A stretch of 64,000 nucleotides of DNA from Spirosoma terrae (GTDB lineage: Bacteria; Bacteroidota; Bacteroidia; Cytophagales; Spirosomataceae). A model generated the notes under the pieces. It ran no database searches. It was not told the origin of the DNA and saw nothing but the letters and a program-made list of their open reading frames with translations. The stretch covers positions 806,001-870,000 of the forward strand of contig NZ_JAAFZH010000001.1 in the NCBI RefSeq assembly GCF_010435915.1. Reading direction: 5' to 3'. Below are positions 8,021 to 16,730 of the stretch, piece after piece (the stretch's first letter is position 1; each line of letters opens with the position of its first letter). The position numbers and the translations under genes are program-made.

Positions 8021-9595
8021 TTATTTTTTAGTGTATTGACCCACACGTGCATGAATAGCTTCAACCGTTCGGCGGGCCGACGCAAAGGCTCCGGCCATCC
8101 AGGCAGTGAGATAGGTCGTGTGTTCGCCTGCAAAATAAATGTTGCCGTCGGGTTCCAGTAAAGCAGGATAGTATTTTTTTCGGGTAGCGTCGTCATATAA
8201 GGCCCATCCTCCTCCGCTATAGGGTGTGCGATGCCAGGCTAGCGAAAACGAATTTTCAAATTCTGTTTTATACTGCGGATGGATTTTGCCGCCTTGTTCC
8301 AGCGCTAGTTTCTCCCGGTCGGCTACCGGTAATGCGCCCACTGCTTCGGCCCGGCTATAGAAGTTGTAATAGCCAATCAGAACTCCTTTTTTGCCCTGTA
8401 AGCTAAATGATGGATACCAGATCTGGTTGACATCCATGTTGGTACGCGAGATTCCTCCGTAAATACCATCGTCTTCTTCCCAGAAACGCCGTTTGAATTG
8501 CAAACCAATTTTTCCCGTTTTCATGTAAGGAATAAAATCAGCGGCCCGTTTTACGGTGCCCGACAGGTCTGATTCAAGCGATTTGAGCATGGGTAGCGGC
8601 AAGGTGCAGACGCAGAATTCGCCGGAAATCTCCACGGGTTTTCCGTCTTTCTGATAAATGACTCTAACGCCATTCTCCGTTTTTCGTAGCTCCTTAACCG
8701 GCGCGTTGAAAATGATTTTACCGGCTAATTTTTTCTCAAATGCCTTGGGAATTGAGTCCATTCCATCAACAGGCTGGAGTAGAGTCGTTTGCTGTTCGTA
8801 CGCATAATCGCCCACGTTGTAGAAAACGGGCTGCATAAAGCCTGAACGTAGCAAATCGGTAAGTCCATACGGATCGGTCAATACACCCGGTACGTTTCCG
8901 GCACCTGGATCACTTTTACTTTTGTAGCCGCGCCGGTTGGTGCCTTTATACAAATGAGCCGTATTCAGATCGCCTTCATTTTTCAGAAAATCGACCAGTT
9001 TTTCGACGTCTTCTTTTGTCAGTTGCTGATCGAGCGAGGACTGGTCAAGGGCTTTGGCCAGCAGCTCAGACGTGTAGCCGCGCATATCGTTATGATAGTC
9101 GCTGATACGCATCCGTCGATTGGCCAGATCGCCCGTTCCGCCGTCGTTATACAGGTAGGCTGACTCGTTGGCTCCGTTGAAAATCTGTAACGGAACGCCT
9201 AGTTCCCGGCAGTACTGAAGCGTAATTTCATGGTGATGCGGAATGCGGGCGGCTCCGCCATTGTAATATTGGCCTTCGCTGAACGCACAGGTTTGCGCGG
9301 CTCCACCACCCAGCTCGGTTTCTTTGGTTCCATTCCGGATTGTCCAGACCCGACCACCTGACCGCGAGCGCGCTTCAATAAGGGTACAGTCGTAGCCTAA
9401 CTTGCCTAGCTCGTAAGCGGCTGTCAGACCCGCCAGACCCGCCCCTAAAATGATCACTTTTCGTCCTTTGCCGTCACTTCCTGTACCATTAGCCGATAAG
9501 TCGATGGCTGAGGCAGGGGCGGCAGGTAACATTCCCCAGGCCAGCAGACTGGCATAACTGGCACTTGTTGAGTTGATGAAGTCTCTTCGCGTCAT
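8021..9595 (-). CDS. Tat-exported FAD-dependent amine oxidase
   Basis: A flavin monoamine oxidase or L-amino-acid oxidase family enzyme of 524 residues. The N-terminus MTRRDFINSTSASYASLLAW is a twin-arginine signal, so the holoenzyme probably folds with FAD before export. The dinucleotide-binding motif VIILGAGLAGLTAAYELG (about 48-65) and the GGRVW motif (EARSRSGGRVWTIRNG) follow, and the C-terminal FAD motif is GNIYFAGEHTTYLTAWMAGA. It would oxidatively deaminate an amino acid or amine in the periplasm, giving an aldehyde or keto acid, ammonia and peroxide. An aminotransferase gene with its own Tat signal lies upstream on the same strand, after a terminator. Confidence 0.88.
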   Translation of the reverse strand: MTRRDFINSTSASYASLLAWGMLPAAPASAIDLSANGTGSDGKGRKVIILGAGLAGLTAAYELGKLGYDCTLIEARSRSGGRVWTIRNGTKETELGGGAAQTCAFSEGQYYNGGAARIPHHHEITLQYCRELGVPLQIFNGANESAYLYNDGGTGDLANRRMRISDYHNDMRGYTSELLAKALDQSSLDQQLTKEDVEKLVDFLKNEGDLNTAHLYKGTNRRGYKSKSDPGAGNVPGVLTDPYGLTDLLRSGFMQPVFYNVGDYAYEQQTTLLQPVDGMDSIPKAFEKKLAGKIIFNAPVKELRKTENGVRVIYQKDGKPVEISGEFCVCTLPLPMLKSLESDLSGTVKRAADFIPYMKTGKIGLQFKRRFWEEDDGIYGGISRTNMDVNQIWYPSFSLQGKKGVLIGYYNFYSRAEAVGALPVADREKLALEQGGKIHPQYKTEFENSFSLAWHRTPYSGGGWALYDDATRKKYYPALLEPDGNIYFAGEHTTYLTAWMAGAFASARRTVEAIHARVGQYTKK

Positions 9596-9640
9596 GAAAG
9601 CTATGAGTGCCGACTGCCACCAGCCGGTGTATTACGTAGT

Positions 9641-9670
9641 AAAAAAGAAAACCGACCGGGGGCGGTCGGT
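9641..9670 (-). terminator. Intrinsic terminator after the HisC-like gene
   Basis: Read on the minus strand, the stem ACCGACC / GGTCGGT with a GCCCCC loop is followed by TTTCTTTTTT. This is a clear rho-independent terminator six bases past the stop of the aminotransferase gene. Confidence 0.85.
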
Positions 9671-9676
9671 GGTACG

Positions 9677-10849
9677 TTAGCCTACTACTTTCTTGAAGCC
9701 GTCGATAAAGATGGCCATCTCGTCCATAGTGCCTACGCTAACGCGACAGAAGGGTTGTCCGTTAAATTCGCGGGTCTGAATCCCAATGCCCTGTCCAAAC
9801 ATCTGTCCTTCAAAGGTTTTGGTCTTCATGCGAATGGGGAACAGGATGAAATTGGCCGCCGACGGAATGACTTCATACCCCATATCGGCCAGTGCCTTGG
9901 TCGTGTAGGCCCGCGCCTTCGCATTCTCGGCACGGCAATGGTTCTGCCAGGCCACATCTTTGTAGCTGGCAATACCAGCCATCAACGTAGTGATGCTAAC
10001 CGCAAATTCGCCGTTGGTGTACCCACGTAGTGTTTTCAGCATCTCGGGTTGAGCAATGGCGTAGCCTAGCCGCAGTCCGGCAAATCCGTGGATTTTTGAG
10101 AACGTTCGGGCCAGGATTACGTTCTGGCCATCGGCAACCAATTTCCCAAGCTTAGGACGTTCAGCGGGTTCGTAGAAATCGATGTACGCTTCATCGATGA
10201 AAACCGGCACTTTAGGGGCTATTTCCTTGCAAAACGCTTCTAGTTCGGCAGTGGGAACAATGGTGCCGGTTGGGTTATTCGGATTGACAATATAGACTAG
10301 TTTTACGTCGGGTGTTATGGCAGCTTTGATGGCTGGCAGATCATACTTATAGTCTTTCGTCATCGGAATCGCCTTGATCTTTGCCCCAAACTTCTGAGCC
10401 CGCTGGAGCAGATCATCGTAGGTTATGGCACTAGTCAGGATCGTACCGCCATCTTTCGCAAAATATTCAGCAGCGGCCATCAGAATGTCGGATGAGCCGG
10501 GCGACATCATAATGTTCTCTGGCTTGACACCTTCATCGGGCGCAATCAATGCTTTGATCTGCGAAAACTCCATCCAGGCGTATCGGTTGCCCAACTCTGC
10601 TGACTTCATAATCGCTTCTTTGGCGCTTTGTGAAATACCGAGCGGATTTTCATTTGCCAGCAGACGTGCCTTGAGCTTAGGCATCTTATCAAATGGATCG
10701 TCGGCAAATGCAAACTCATTGGTAAACGACGAGACAAACGGAGCGTTTGGCATAGCTGCTTCGGCGGAGCTTAACCGGTTTAAACTAAAGCTGGCCGCCA
10801 GCAGGCCGCTGGCACGTAGCCAATCCCGGCGAGTTAGTTGTGATGACAT
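9677..10849 (-). CDS. Tat-exported PLP aminotransferase, histidinol-phosphate aminotransferase family
   Basis: A 390-residue fold-type I class I/II aminotransferase. Visible elements are SPGSSDILMAAAEYF for cofactor phosphate binding, VNPNNPTG, VFIDEAYIDF with the PLP-ring Asp/Tyr, and ARTFSKIHGFAGLRLGYA with the Schiff-base Lys. The first 30 residues (LTRRDWLRASGLLAASF) are a twin-arginine signal, so it is unlikely to serve cytoplasmic histidine synthesis. A periplasmic transaminase is the more likely role. It stands alone on the minus strand, with a terminator after it. A symbol is not given because the HisC function is doubtful. Confidence 0.85.
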   Translation of the reverse strand: MSSQLTRRDWLRASGLLAASFSLNRLSSAEAAMPNAPFVSSFTNEFAFADDPFDKMPKLKARLLANENPLGISQSAKEAIMKSAELGNRYAWMEFSQIKALIAPDEGVKPENIMMSPGSSDILMAAAEYFAKDGGTILTSAITYDDLLQRAQKFGAKIKAIPMTKDYKYDLPAIKAAITPDVKLVYIVNPNNPTGTIVPTAELEAFCKEIAPKVPVFIDEAYIDFYEPAERPKLGKLVADGQNVILARTFSKIHGFAGLRLGYAIAQPEMLKTLRGYTNGEFAVSITTLMAGIASYKDVAWQNHCRAENAKARAYTTKALADMGYEVIPSAANFILFPIRMKTKTFEGQMFGQGIGIQTREFNGQPFCRVSVGTMDEMAIFIDGFKKVVG

Positions 10850-11084
10850 GATTGCAGTATTTTTGGATTTATCTGCGATAAAATTAAAGTAAATCTGAAT
10901 ATAAACCCTTAGTATATAGAGTGTTGTGAAAATACGAATTAATACTAAAAAAAGCGTCCTCTAAATGAGAGCGCTCTTGATTTAATTTTATCAAATAGGT
11001 ATTTTCTGAAATTTATCTATAGCTATTTTTTGAAAGGCAAAATAAACACTCACTTTGAACGTGTCTGCTTTCAATTGGCAGTTG
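10850..11084. other. AT-rich intergenic gap
   Basis: No gene is visible. The stretch lies between the start of the HisC-like gene (minus) and the 3' end of the S9 peptidase gene (minus). It is richer in A and T than its neighbours and should contain the promoter of the aminotransferase gene. An imperfect hairpin (GCG..CCTCT / AGAG..CGC) lies near 10953-10973. Confidence 0.4.
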
Positions 11085-11161
11085 GGTTGTCTCAGACAGC
11101 ATCTTGCTGTTTTGCTAAACTGAAGTATAAATCAGACAGCAGGATGCTGTCTGAGACAACC
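11085..11161. repeat. Long inverted repeat
   Basis: The arms at 11085-11110 and 11136-11161 are 26 bases with one mismatch and a 25-base loop. The arm includes TCTCAGACAGCATC. It lies directly after the stop of the S9 peptidase gene (minus strand ends at 11174). It may end that transcript, though there is no T-tract, or be a dispersed palindromic repeat. Confidence 0.65.
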
Positions 11162-11173
11162 TGGTTAGAGCCC

Positions 11174-13171
11174 TTACAGTGTTTTCGATTTCAGATACTT
11201 ATCAAACCATTGTAGATAGCGGTCAACGCGGTCTTTCTGGTAACTCGGCACCGTAATGCCATGAAACTGACCGGGGTAAATAATCAGTTGCGTTGGGATT
11301 CCCAGCGAACGTAGTGCCTGATACATTTGCTCACTACCGGCAACCGGTACGTTAAAATCCTTTTCGCTCGCCATAAACATCGTTGGGGTTTTGATTCGGT
11401 CGGCTTTCAGGAACGGATAAGAGAGCTTCAACCATTTCTCCGTATTTTTCCACGGAGCTCCTAATTCTGTTTCATACTGATTCGTGTACATGTCGCTGCC
11501 GTACAGGCTAAGTTGCAACGAACTTCCTGCTCCGCTGGCCGCTGCTTTAAAGCGTGTATCCGTCGCAATGGTGTAGTTTGTCAGAATGCCGCCGTAGCTC
11601 CAGCCGCCAATGCCCATGTGTTCGGCATCGGCAATGCCTTTCTCCACTACGTAGTCAGCAGCGCCCAGAATATCCTGCACTTCTTTGTTACCCCAGTCAG
11701 CATAAATAGCTTTGGTATAGTCGAGGCCGCGTCCGTTACTACCCCGATAGTTAACCGCAACAACGGCATAGCCACCAGCCGCCAGCAACTGACGAGTCAA
11801 ATCGAACGAAAATTCATCCTGCGATACAGGACCGCCGTGAATAAAGAAAATAGTCGGTAGTTTTTTGCCTGATGGAGCATTCGCTGGCCGAAACAGGATA
11901 TTGGAGACCTGTGTACCGTCTTTACTTTTCGACGTAAAACCCTCTACTGTTGCCAGTTCCAGGGGAGCCAGGAACGTATCGTGCACGTGGGTAAGCCGAC
12001 GAGGATTTCCCGACTCGATGGCGTATAGTTCGCCGGGTGTTTGCGGATCGCTGATCATCGCCACCCAGTTACTACCCGAAACGGCTTCCAGATTGCTAAA
12101 CGCCTTTTGTCCGGTTGCCAGCTTCGTGAATTTGCCGTCGGCTACTACGTACTGACCCAGATACGTCTGCCGATCATCCTGTACTAATACACCGATGCTT
12201 TTGCTGTCTTTGGCCCAGGTTGGGTTTCGTACGGGTCGATCAAGACTTTTGGACAATAACGTGGGTTCGCCACCATCCTGACTGATGACGGCTAACACCG
12301 GCTGATCGTACATCAGGAAATTACCCGATGCCGTTGAGCGCAGATAAGCGATAGACTTGCCATCGGGGCTCCAGGTCGGGCTATTGTCGTAGCCAGTCCA
12401 GGTGGTGAGTTTTTTCGTGGCCGCTCCTTTCCGGGCTTCCATGACGTAGATATCGGTGTTCTGGTTGCGGTCGGGGTCGTCACTTCGATTGCTGACAAAC
12501 GCCAGCTTTGTACCATCCGGCGACCAGACGGGCGAGGTTTCGTCGTAATTACCGGTCGTTAACGTATCGAGTTTTTTATCCGCTACGTCGTAAACGTATA
12601 AGTGTGACGATCCTTTTTCGATGTATCCTTTTATATCGGCCTTGAAATGGTAGCGATCCATGACGTAAGGCTTTCGAACTTTCGTTTTTGCCGAATCCGC
12701 ATAGTCGGGATCGCGTAGAACCAGGGCAATTTTCTTGCTATCGGGCGACCAGACGTAGTCTTCCAGATCTGTTTTTAGGTCGGTTAGCTTTTTAGCTTCG
12801 CCACCCCGCCGATCCAAAAGCCAGATTTGCCCTTTGGTATTACCCTGCCGCGACGAAATAAAGGAAATATACTTCCCATCGGGACTGAACCGGGCTCTGG
12901 ATTCGCTTTCTGGTCCGTTGGTTAGCTGCACAGATTCTTTGCCATCCCAACTGACCATCCAGAGGTCAGAGTTGCGTTTATCTTTCGTAGTGTCGACCGC
13001 CGATACGCTGTAGGTGATCCATTTTCCATCGGGAGCAACCTGTGGATCGCTGATCGTCTGTAATCGGTAGATGTCTTTCGGATTAATCGGGCGTTTTTTC
13101 GTGATTGTCTGCGCCTGGCTACCAAAGCTGGACAGTGCCAGCAACCAGATTAACAGAGAACGGTTTGTCAT
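11174..13171 (-). CDS. S9 family prolyl oligopeptidase-type serine peptidase
   Basis: A 665-residue secreted peptidase. A signal peptide ends near SQAQ at residue 21. PD40/WD40-like beta-propeller repeats follow (VWSPDSKKIA, VWSPDGTKLAFVSNR, TWSPDGKSIAYLR, roughly 40-370). The C-terminal alpha/beta hydrolase has the nucleophile in GIGGWSYGGILT, the Asp in MASEKDFNVP and the His in YPGQFHGI. It likely cleaves short peptides in the periplasm or at the surface, with the propeller gating access. A second S9 gene occurs at 53645-55540. Gene context gives no specific substrate. Confidence 0.92.
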   Translation of the reverse strand: MTNRSLLIWLLALSSFGSQAQTITKKRPINPKDIYRLQTISDPQVAPDGKWITYSVSAVDTTKDKRNSDLWMVSWDGKESVQLTNGPESESRARFSPDGKYISFISSRQGNTKGQIWLLDRRGGEAKKLTDLKTDLEDYVWSPDSKKIALVLRDPDYADSAKTKVRKPYVMDRYHFKADIKGYIEKGSSHLYVYDVADKKLDTLTTGNYDETSPVWSPDGTKLAFVSNRSDDPDRNQNTDIYVMEARKGAATKKLTTWTGYDNSPTWSPDGKSIAYLRSTASGNFLMYDQPVLAVISQDGGEPTLLSKSLDRPVRNPTWAKDSKSIGVLVQDDRQTYLGQYVVADGKFTKLATGQKAFSNLEAVSGSNWVAMISDPQTPGELYAIESGNPRRLTHVHDTFLAPLELATVEGFTSKSKDGTQVSNILFRPANAPSGKKLPTIFFIHGGPVSQDEFSFDLTRQLLAAGGYAVVAVNYRGSNGRGLDYTKAIYADWGNKEVQDILGAADYVVEKGIADAEHMGIGGWSYGGILTNYTIATDTRFKAAASGAGSSLQLSLYGSDMYTNQYETELGAPWKNTEKWLKLSYPFLKADRIKTPTMFMASEKDFNVPVAGSEQMYQALRSLGIPTQLIIYPGQFHGITVPSYQKDRVDRYLQWFDKYLKSKTL

Positions 13172-13225
13172 GAGCGTGTTTTCGAATGAAGAACGTAAAC
13201 TACTTGCGTAGACTACAAATTACGC

Positions 13226-13255
13226 AAAAAAGCCGATGGGGCTTCCATCGGCTTT
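13226..13255 (-). terminator. Intrinsic terminator of the 13.3-kb lipoprotein gene
   Basis: On the minus strand the stem AAAGCCGATGG / CCATCGGCTTT with a short loop runs into TTTTTT. It follows the stop of the lipoprotein gene at 13277 and separates it from the S9 peptidase gene. Confidence 0.85.
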
Positions 13256-13276
13256 GAAAAATGGCAGTGAAGATTT

Positions 13277-13735
13277 TTACTTCCTATATATCCACTGAAT
13301 GTTCCCAGTTACACTTGATGTACTGGAGACTGGGAATGTGTAGGGTATGGGAGTAACCTGCGCCAGCTCTTCAATATTCTTATTTTTAGAATATGTATAG
13401 GAGTCTGATGCACCTGAGTCGTATTTTAAAGTCAGAGTATTATTCGTAAATTCCCAAGTTCCTGTTCCGTCAGAAACGGCAACGTTACGGTAGTTTTCAT
13501 TAAATGTATTATCAGAAAATATATCTATAGTAGAGCCTTCAGAATTCAGATAGTATAAATCTAAGGCAGCTCCATTGATACTCAGAGAGGCAGGGAAGCC
13601 AGAGGCCAATCCCCGATTTAATTCCCAGCGCCCTACAGCAGCTGGTGGCGGAGCAGGGTCATTTTTGCTACAAGAAACCAACCCCGCAAAAGAAACTACT
13701 AAGCAAAGTAGATACAAATAACGCTTCATAGACAA
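13277..13735 (-). CDS. Small lipoprotein, lipocalin-like fold possible
   Basis: 152 residues. The N-terminus (MKRYLYLLCLVVSFAGLVSC) is a lipoprotein signal with its lipobox Cys at about residue 22, followed by Lys-Asn-Asp and a Pro-rich spacer. The rest (GRWELN at the start, then alternating short strands such as TGTWEFTNNTLTLKYDSG) has the look of Bacteroidota lipocalin-like lipoproteins, where a WxxN/W entry strand and TLTL strands are common. No catalytic residues are evident. It is a single-gene unit with its own terminator. The in-frame Met at residue 3 is an equally good start. Confidence 0.65.
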   Translation of the reverse strand: MSMKRYLYLLCLVVSFAGLVSCSKNDPAPPPAAVGRWELNRGLASGFPASLSINGAALDLYYLNSEGSTIDIFSDNTFNENYRNVAVSDGTGTWEFTNNTLTLKYDSGASDSYTYSKNKNIEELAQVTPIPYTFPVSSTSSVTGNIQWIYRK

Positions 13736-13860
13736 TTGAATTTTTAAGATAATCAGGGCCTAAACACGACAAGTGTGCGTAAGCTACAAAAAAAAAGAAC
13801 AGTACAATCGCCAGTACGCCAGAATCTGAGGGATTGATGCTGGAAGGCGGATAAAATTAG

Positions 13861-13878
13861 TAAAACGAGTTCGTTTTA
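13861..13878 (-). terminator. Short palindrome, possible terminator of the class V aminotransferase gene
   Basis: TAAAACGA and TCGTTTTA form an 8-bp perfect stem with a 2-base loop, 22 bases past the stop of the gene at 13900. On the minus strand it is followed by CTAATTTTATCC. The stem is weak, so this is tentative. Confidence 0.35.
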
Positions 13879-13899
13879 GAGACTTACTACGTAGCGTCT

Positions 13900-15174
13900 T
13901 CAGCCCGCCAGTTCCTTCAACGCCTTCACGAACGTATCGAGTTCGGCAGTGGTGGTGTACACATGCGGAGTAACACGAATACCTTTCACAGCTGGACTGT
14001 CGATGGCTACCGTAAAGATGTTGTACTTCTCGAAGAGCGCTTTTGATAGTTCGGCGGGTTTTAGTTTGGGAATACCGACATTCGCAATGGCGCAGGAGCG
14101 TTTGGGATCACTGGGCGTATTGAGAACGATGTTGGGATGGTTTCTTACCTTGTCGGTCCAGTAGCGTTGTAGATAGCGCAGTCGGTCCTGCTTTCGTTCG
14201 ATGCCAATGCTGTCGTGAAAACGAATGGCATCCTGAATGGCCAGGTCCGTAGCAACCGGATGCGTGCCGGTGTGGTTAAGTTTCCGAATGTTATCGTCCG
14301 AAAAGCTGCTATCGCCAAACATAGGCCAGAGCCCCGGAATTTTGTCTTTACGTACGTAGAGAATTCCAGCTCCTAATGGCACACCCAACCATTTGTGTAG
14401 ACTGCTGGCGTAATAATCACACCCTCCCAGATCGGAAATATTGAACGCCAATTGTCCAAATGCGTGTGCGCCATCGACTATCACCTCCACGTTCCGTTTA
14501 TGCGCCATTTCCGTAATCTGGCGAATCGGCATAATCTGGCCGGTAATGTTAACCAGGTGGCAAACCATCAGCAGCCGGGTTTTGGGCGTAATGGCTTTTT
14601 CGTACAGATTAACCAGCTCATCGTCGGATTGCGGATGGTTGGGTATCGAAATCATTTTGTTGACGATACCGTGTCGTCGGGCCTGGAGCCGAAACATGTC
14701 GAGCATGGCGCCATAGTCCTGCTCGGCCATCACGGCTTCGTCGCCTGCTTTCCAGTTTTGACCTGCAATCACCGTATCGAGCGATTCTGTTGTATTCCGG
14801 GTAATAATCAGTTCGTCGGCCGAACAGCCCAGCAATCGGGCCAGTTGTGTTTGCGATTCCAGCTTATCGTTAAACTGACGGGTACGCATGTAATAGGACG
14901 AAACGGCATTTACCTGTTGAATATGCTTCAGATAGCTGTCCAGCACGGGCTGTGCGGCCAGTGAGTAGTAGCCGTTTTCGAGCTGTATAAAATCGGTAGT
15001 GACCGGATACGCTGTCCGTATGGCGGCCCAAAAGCCCTCCTGATGGGCCAACGTATTGGCCGGTACGTTAGCAAACTGTGCGAATACCTGATTTAGGGTG
15101 GGCCCTTGTATAGTTGGCAGGGCCGTGGCCCCGACCATGCTTTTCAAAAATTGCCGTTTGGAGAGGTGGGACAT
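13900..15174 (-). CDS. Exported class V aminotransferase (isopenicillin-N-epimerase / cysteine-desulfurase fold)
   Basis: A 424-residue PLP enzyme. The N-terminus LSKRQFLKSMVGATALPTI is a Tat-like signal with Lys-Arg in place of Arg-Arg. The core has IITRNTTESLDTVIAG (phosphate site), VIVDGAHAFGQ (PLP Asp/His pair) and YASSLHKWLGVPLGAG with the Schiff-base Lys. Family members include isopenicillin-N epimerase-like and kynureninase-like enzymes; no Cys-bearing desulfurase loop is seen. The likely place of action is the periplasm. It is 44 bases downstream of the M28 peptidase gene on the same strand and may be co-transcribed with it, which would suit peptide or amino-acid scavenging. Confidence 0.85.
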   Translation of the reverse strand: MSHLSKRQFLKSMVGATALPTIQGPTLNQVFAQFANVPANTLAHQEGFWAAIRTAYPVTTDFIQLENGYYSLAAQPVLDSYLKHIQQVNAVSSYYMRTRQFNDKLESQTQLARLLGCSADELIITRNTTESLDTVIAGQNWKAGDEAVMAEQDYGAMLDMFRLQARRHGIVNKMISIPNHPQSDDELVNLYEKAITPKTRLLMVCHLVNITGQIMPIRQITEMAHKRNVEVIVDGAHAFGQLAFNISDLGGCDYYASSLHKWLGVPLGAGILYVRKDKIPGLWPMFGDSSFSDDNIRKLNHTGTHPVATDLAIQDAIRFHDSIGIERKQDRLRYLQRYWTDKVRNHPNIVLNTPSDPKRSCAIANVGIPKLKPAELSKALFEKYNIFTVAIDSPAVKGIRVTPHVYTTTAELDTFVKALKELAG

Positions 15175-15218
15175 AATAGTAAAGTTGGTAAATCGGACAG
15201 GAATGTCCGATCTACGAA

Positions 15219-16604
15219 TTAGCGCAAATTGGGGACGGGTAATACGGGCAGCCCTTCGTTACCGTCTTCGCTAACAGCCTGTACCGCGAAATAATAGTTG
15301 TCTTTCGAGTAAGGCAGCGTCATGCCGAGTTTGGTAGTGAAGAATTTCTTCTGCCAGAATGGCCAATACGTTTCCCGCATCAATACGTAGTAACCTTTTA
15401 CTTTGCCTGTCTGGGGAGCTTGCCAATAAAGCGCGGTTGAATTGGTCAGATTGCGAACATCGACTGTTACTTTCTGGGGCACGGTTGGTGATTTGGCCAG
15501 ATTAGCGAGGGTTGCCAAATTGACGGCCGTATTCTTGCGGAGATATTCGAAATCCATAAACTTCGGATAGTCGCCGTATTCAACCCCATTTTCAGTACGT
15601 AGGTCCTGATGCTGGTGCTCGTAGTTTTCGTTCATTTCGGTGAGTCGGACGGCGGCAATACCGCGCTGAACGTAGGGCGTATGATCGCCACCACGCAGGT
15701 AGCGGTCGTTACGGTATACCATCACGACGTCCAGATTCTCAACGTAGCGTTCACCAATCTCTTTCAGGTAGCGGGCCAGAGTTCGCGCTTTCCCGTCATT
15801 TTCGTTGCCAAATCGCTGAATTTGCGCGATACGTCCGGTCGTATCTTTTAGCAGGCTGGCTGGCAATCCTTCACTGAAAACCCGGAGCTTCGTGTTCTCA
15901 ATGATACGGGTATCACTACTGTTATTACTACCCATAATGTCGTTGTTTAGCACCGCTTCTACGTTCCATTTTTCCTTGATGGCTCGTTCCGAAAGATGTT
16001 CTGCGCCTAATAGTCCCTGCTCTTCGCCCGTCAACGTAACGAAAATAATGGTGGCGGGAAACGATGATTTGCTCATGACACGGCACAACTCAATAACGGC
16101 GGCTGTTCCTGAACCATCGTCGTTAGCGCCGGGTGCGTCCGATTCGCGGTTCATTACGTTCGTAACGCGGCTGTCCATATGGCCCTGTACGATGAAAATA
16201 CGGTCATCGTTTGGATCAGTGCCTTTCAGCGTAGCCATTACGTTGCCCATATTGGCGGGTTTGTCGACCCGACGGCCATCGGGTTGTAAGGTCCACGTAT
16301 CGAGCGTAGCCGTCATACGGCCGCCCGACTGTTTGGCATATTGATTAAACTTACCCAGAATCCATTGACGGGCTGCACCTAGTCCTTTTTTACCAACCTG
16401 GTCCGACGCATTCATGGGTACACTTAGCGTATGGCGTGTACCAAAACTAACCAGACCATTGATGTGCGCCCGCAGGCTGTCGGCTGAAATCTGGCTGACC
16501 AGATCCGCAATTTGTGGGTCTCGGTTAAGGATTGTTTGTGCGTTCGATAGGGGAGAAGCAAGTAGGGAGGCAATAAAAAGAGGTAGTAATGCTTTAGTTT
16601 GCAT
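15219..16604 (-). CDS. M28 family zinc aminopeptidase
   Basis: A secreted metallopeptidase of 461 residues from the preferred ATG at 16604 (MQTKALLPLFIASLLASP, a good signal peptide). An ATG at 16637 is less likely because it lies in the terminator of the upstream gene. Metal ligands are visible: VQGHMDSR, GANDDGSGTA, TGEEQGLLGAEHL, NNDIMGSN and the late His in HQHQD. A small fibronectin-like beta domain (about 390-460, WQAPQTGKVKGYYVLMRE) ends the protein. It likely removes N-terminal residues from peptides in the periplasm. The class V aminotransferase gene follows. Confidence 0.9.
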   Translation of the reverse strand: MQTKALLPLFIASLLASPLSNAQTILNRDPQIADLVSQISADSLRAHINGLVSFGTRHTLSVPMNASDQVGKKGLGAARQWILGKFNQYAKQSGGRMTATLDTWTLQPDGRRVDKPANMGNVMATLKGTDPNDDRIFIVQGHMDSRVTNVMNRESDAPGANDDGSGTAAVIELCRVMSKSSFPATIIFVTLTGEEQGLLGAEHLSERAIKEKWNVEAVLNNDIMGSNNSSDTRIIENTKLRVFSEGLPASLLKDTTGRIAQIQRFGNENDGKARTLARYLKEIGERYVENLDVVMVYRNDRYLRGGDHTPYVQRGIAAVRLTEMNENYEHQHQDLRTENGVEYGDYPKFMDFEYLRKNTAVNLATLANLAKSPTVPQKVTVDVRNLTNSTALYWQAPQTGKVKGYYVLMRETYWPFWQKKFFTTKLGMTLPYSKDNYYFAVQAVSEDGNEGLPVLPVPNLR

Positions 16605-16635
16605 AGGTTTGATGAATTGGGTCAGCGAAGCTAAC

Positions 16636-16665
16636 AAAAAAGCGCAAACCTGCCTAGTTTGCGCT
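16636..16665 (-). terminator. Intrinsic terminator of the HD-PycTM gene
   Basis: Minus-strand stem AGCGCAAAC / GTTTGCGCT with a 7-base loop, followed by TTTTTG. It lies 66 bases past the stop of the HD/PycTM gene and overlaps the extended N-terminus of the M28 frame, which supports the shorter M28 start. Confidence 0.75.
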
Positions 16666-16730
16666 TCGTGTGGCCATAATTGCCAATGAATAAGTTGATA
16701 AGTTTACGATCGGCCAAATAATCAGGTGGT

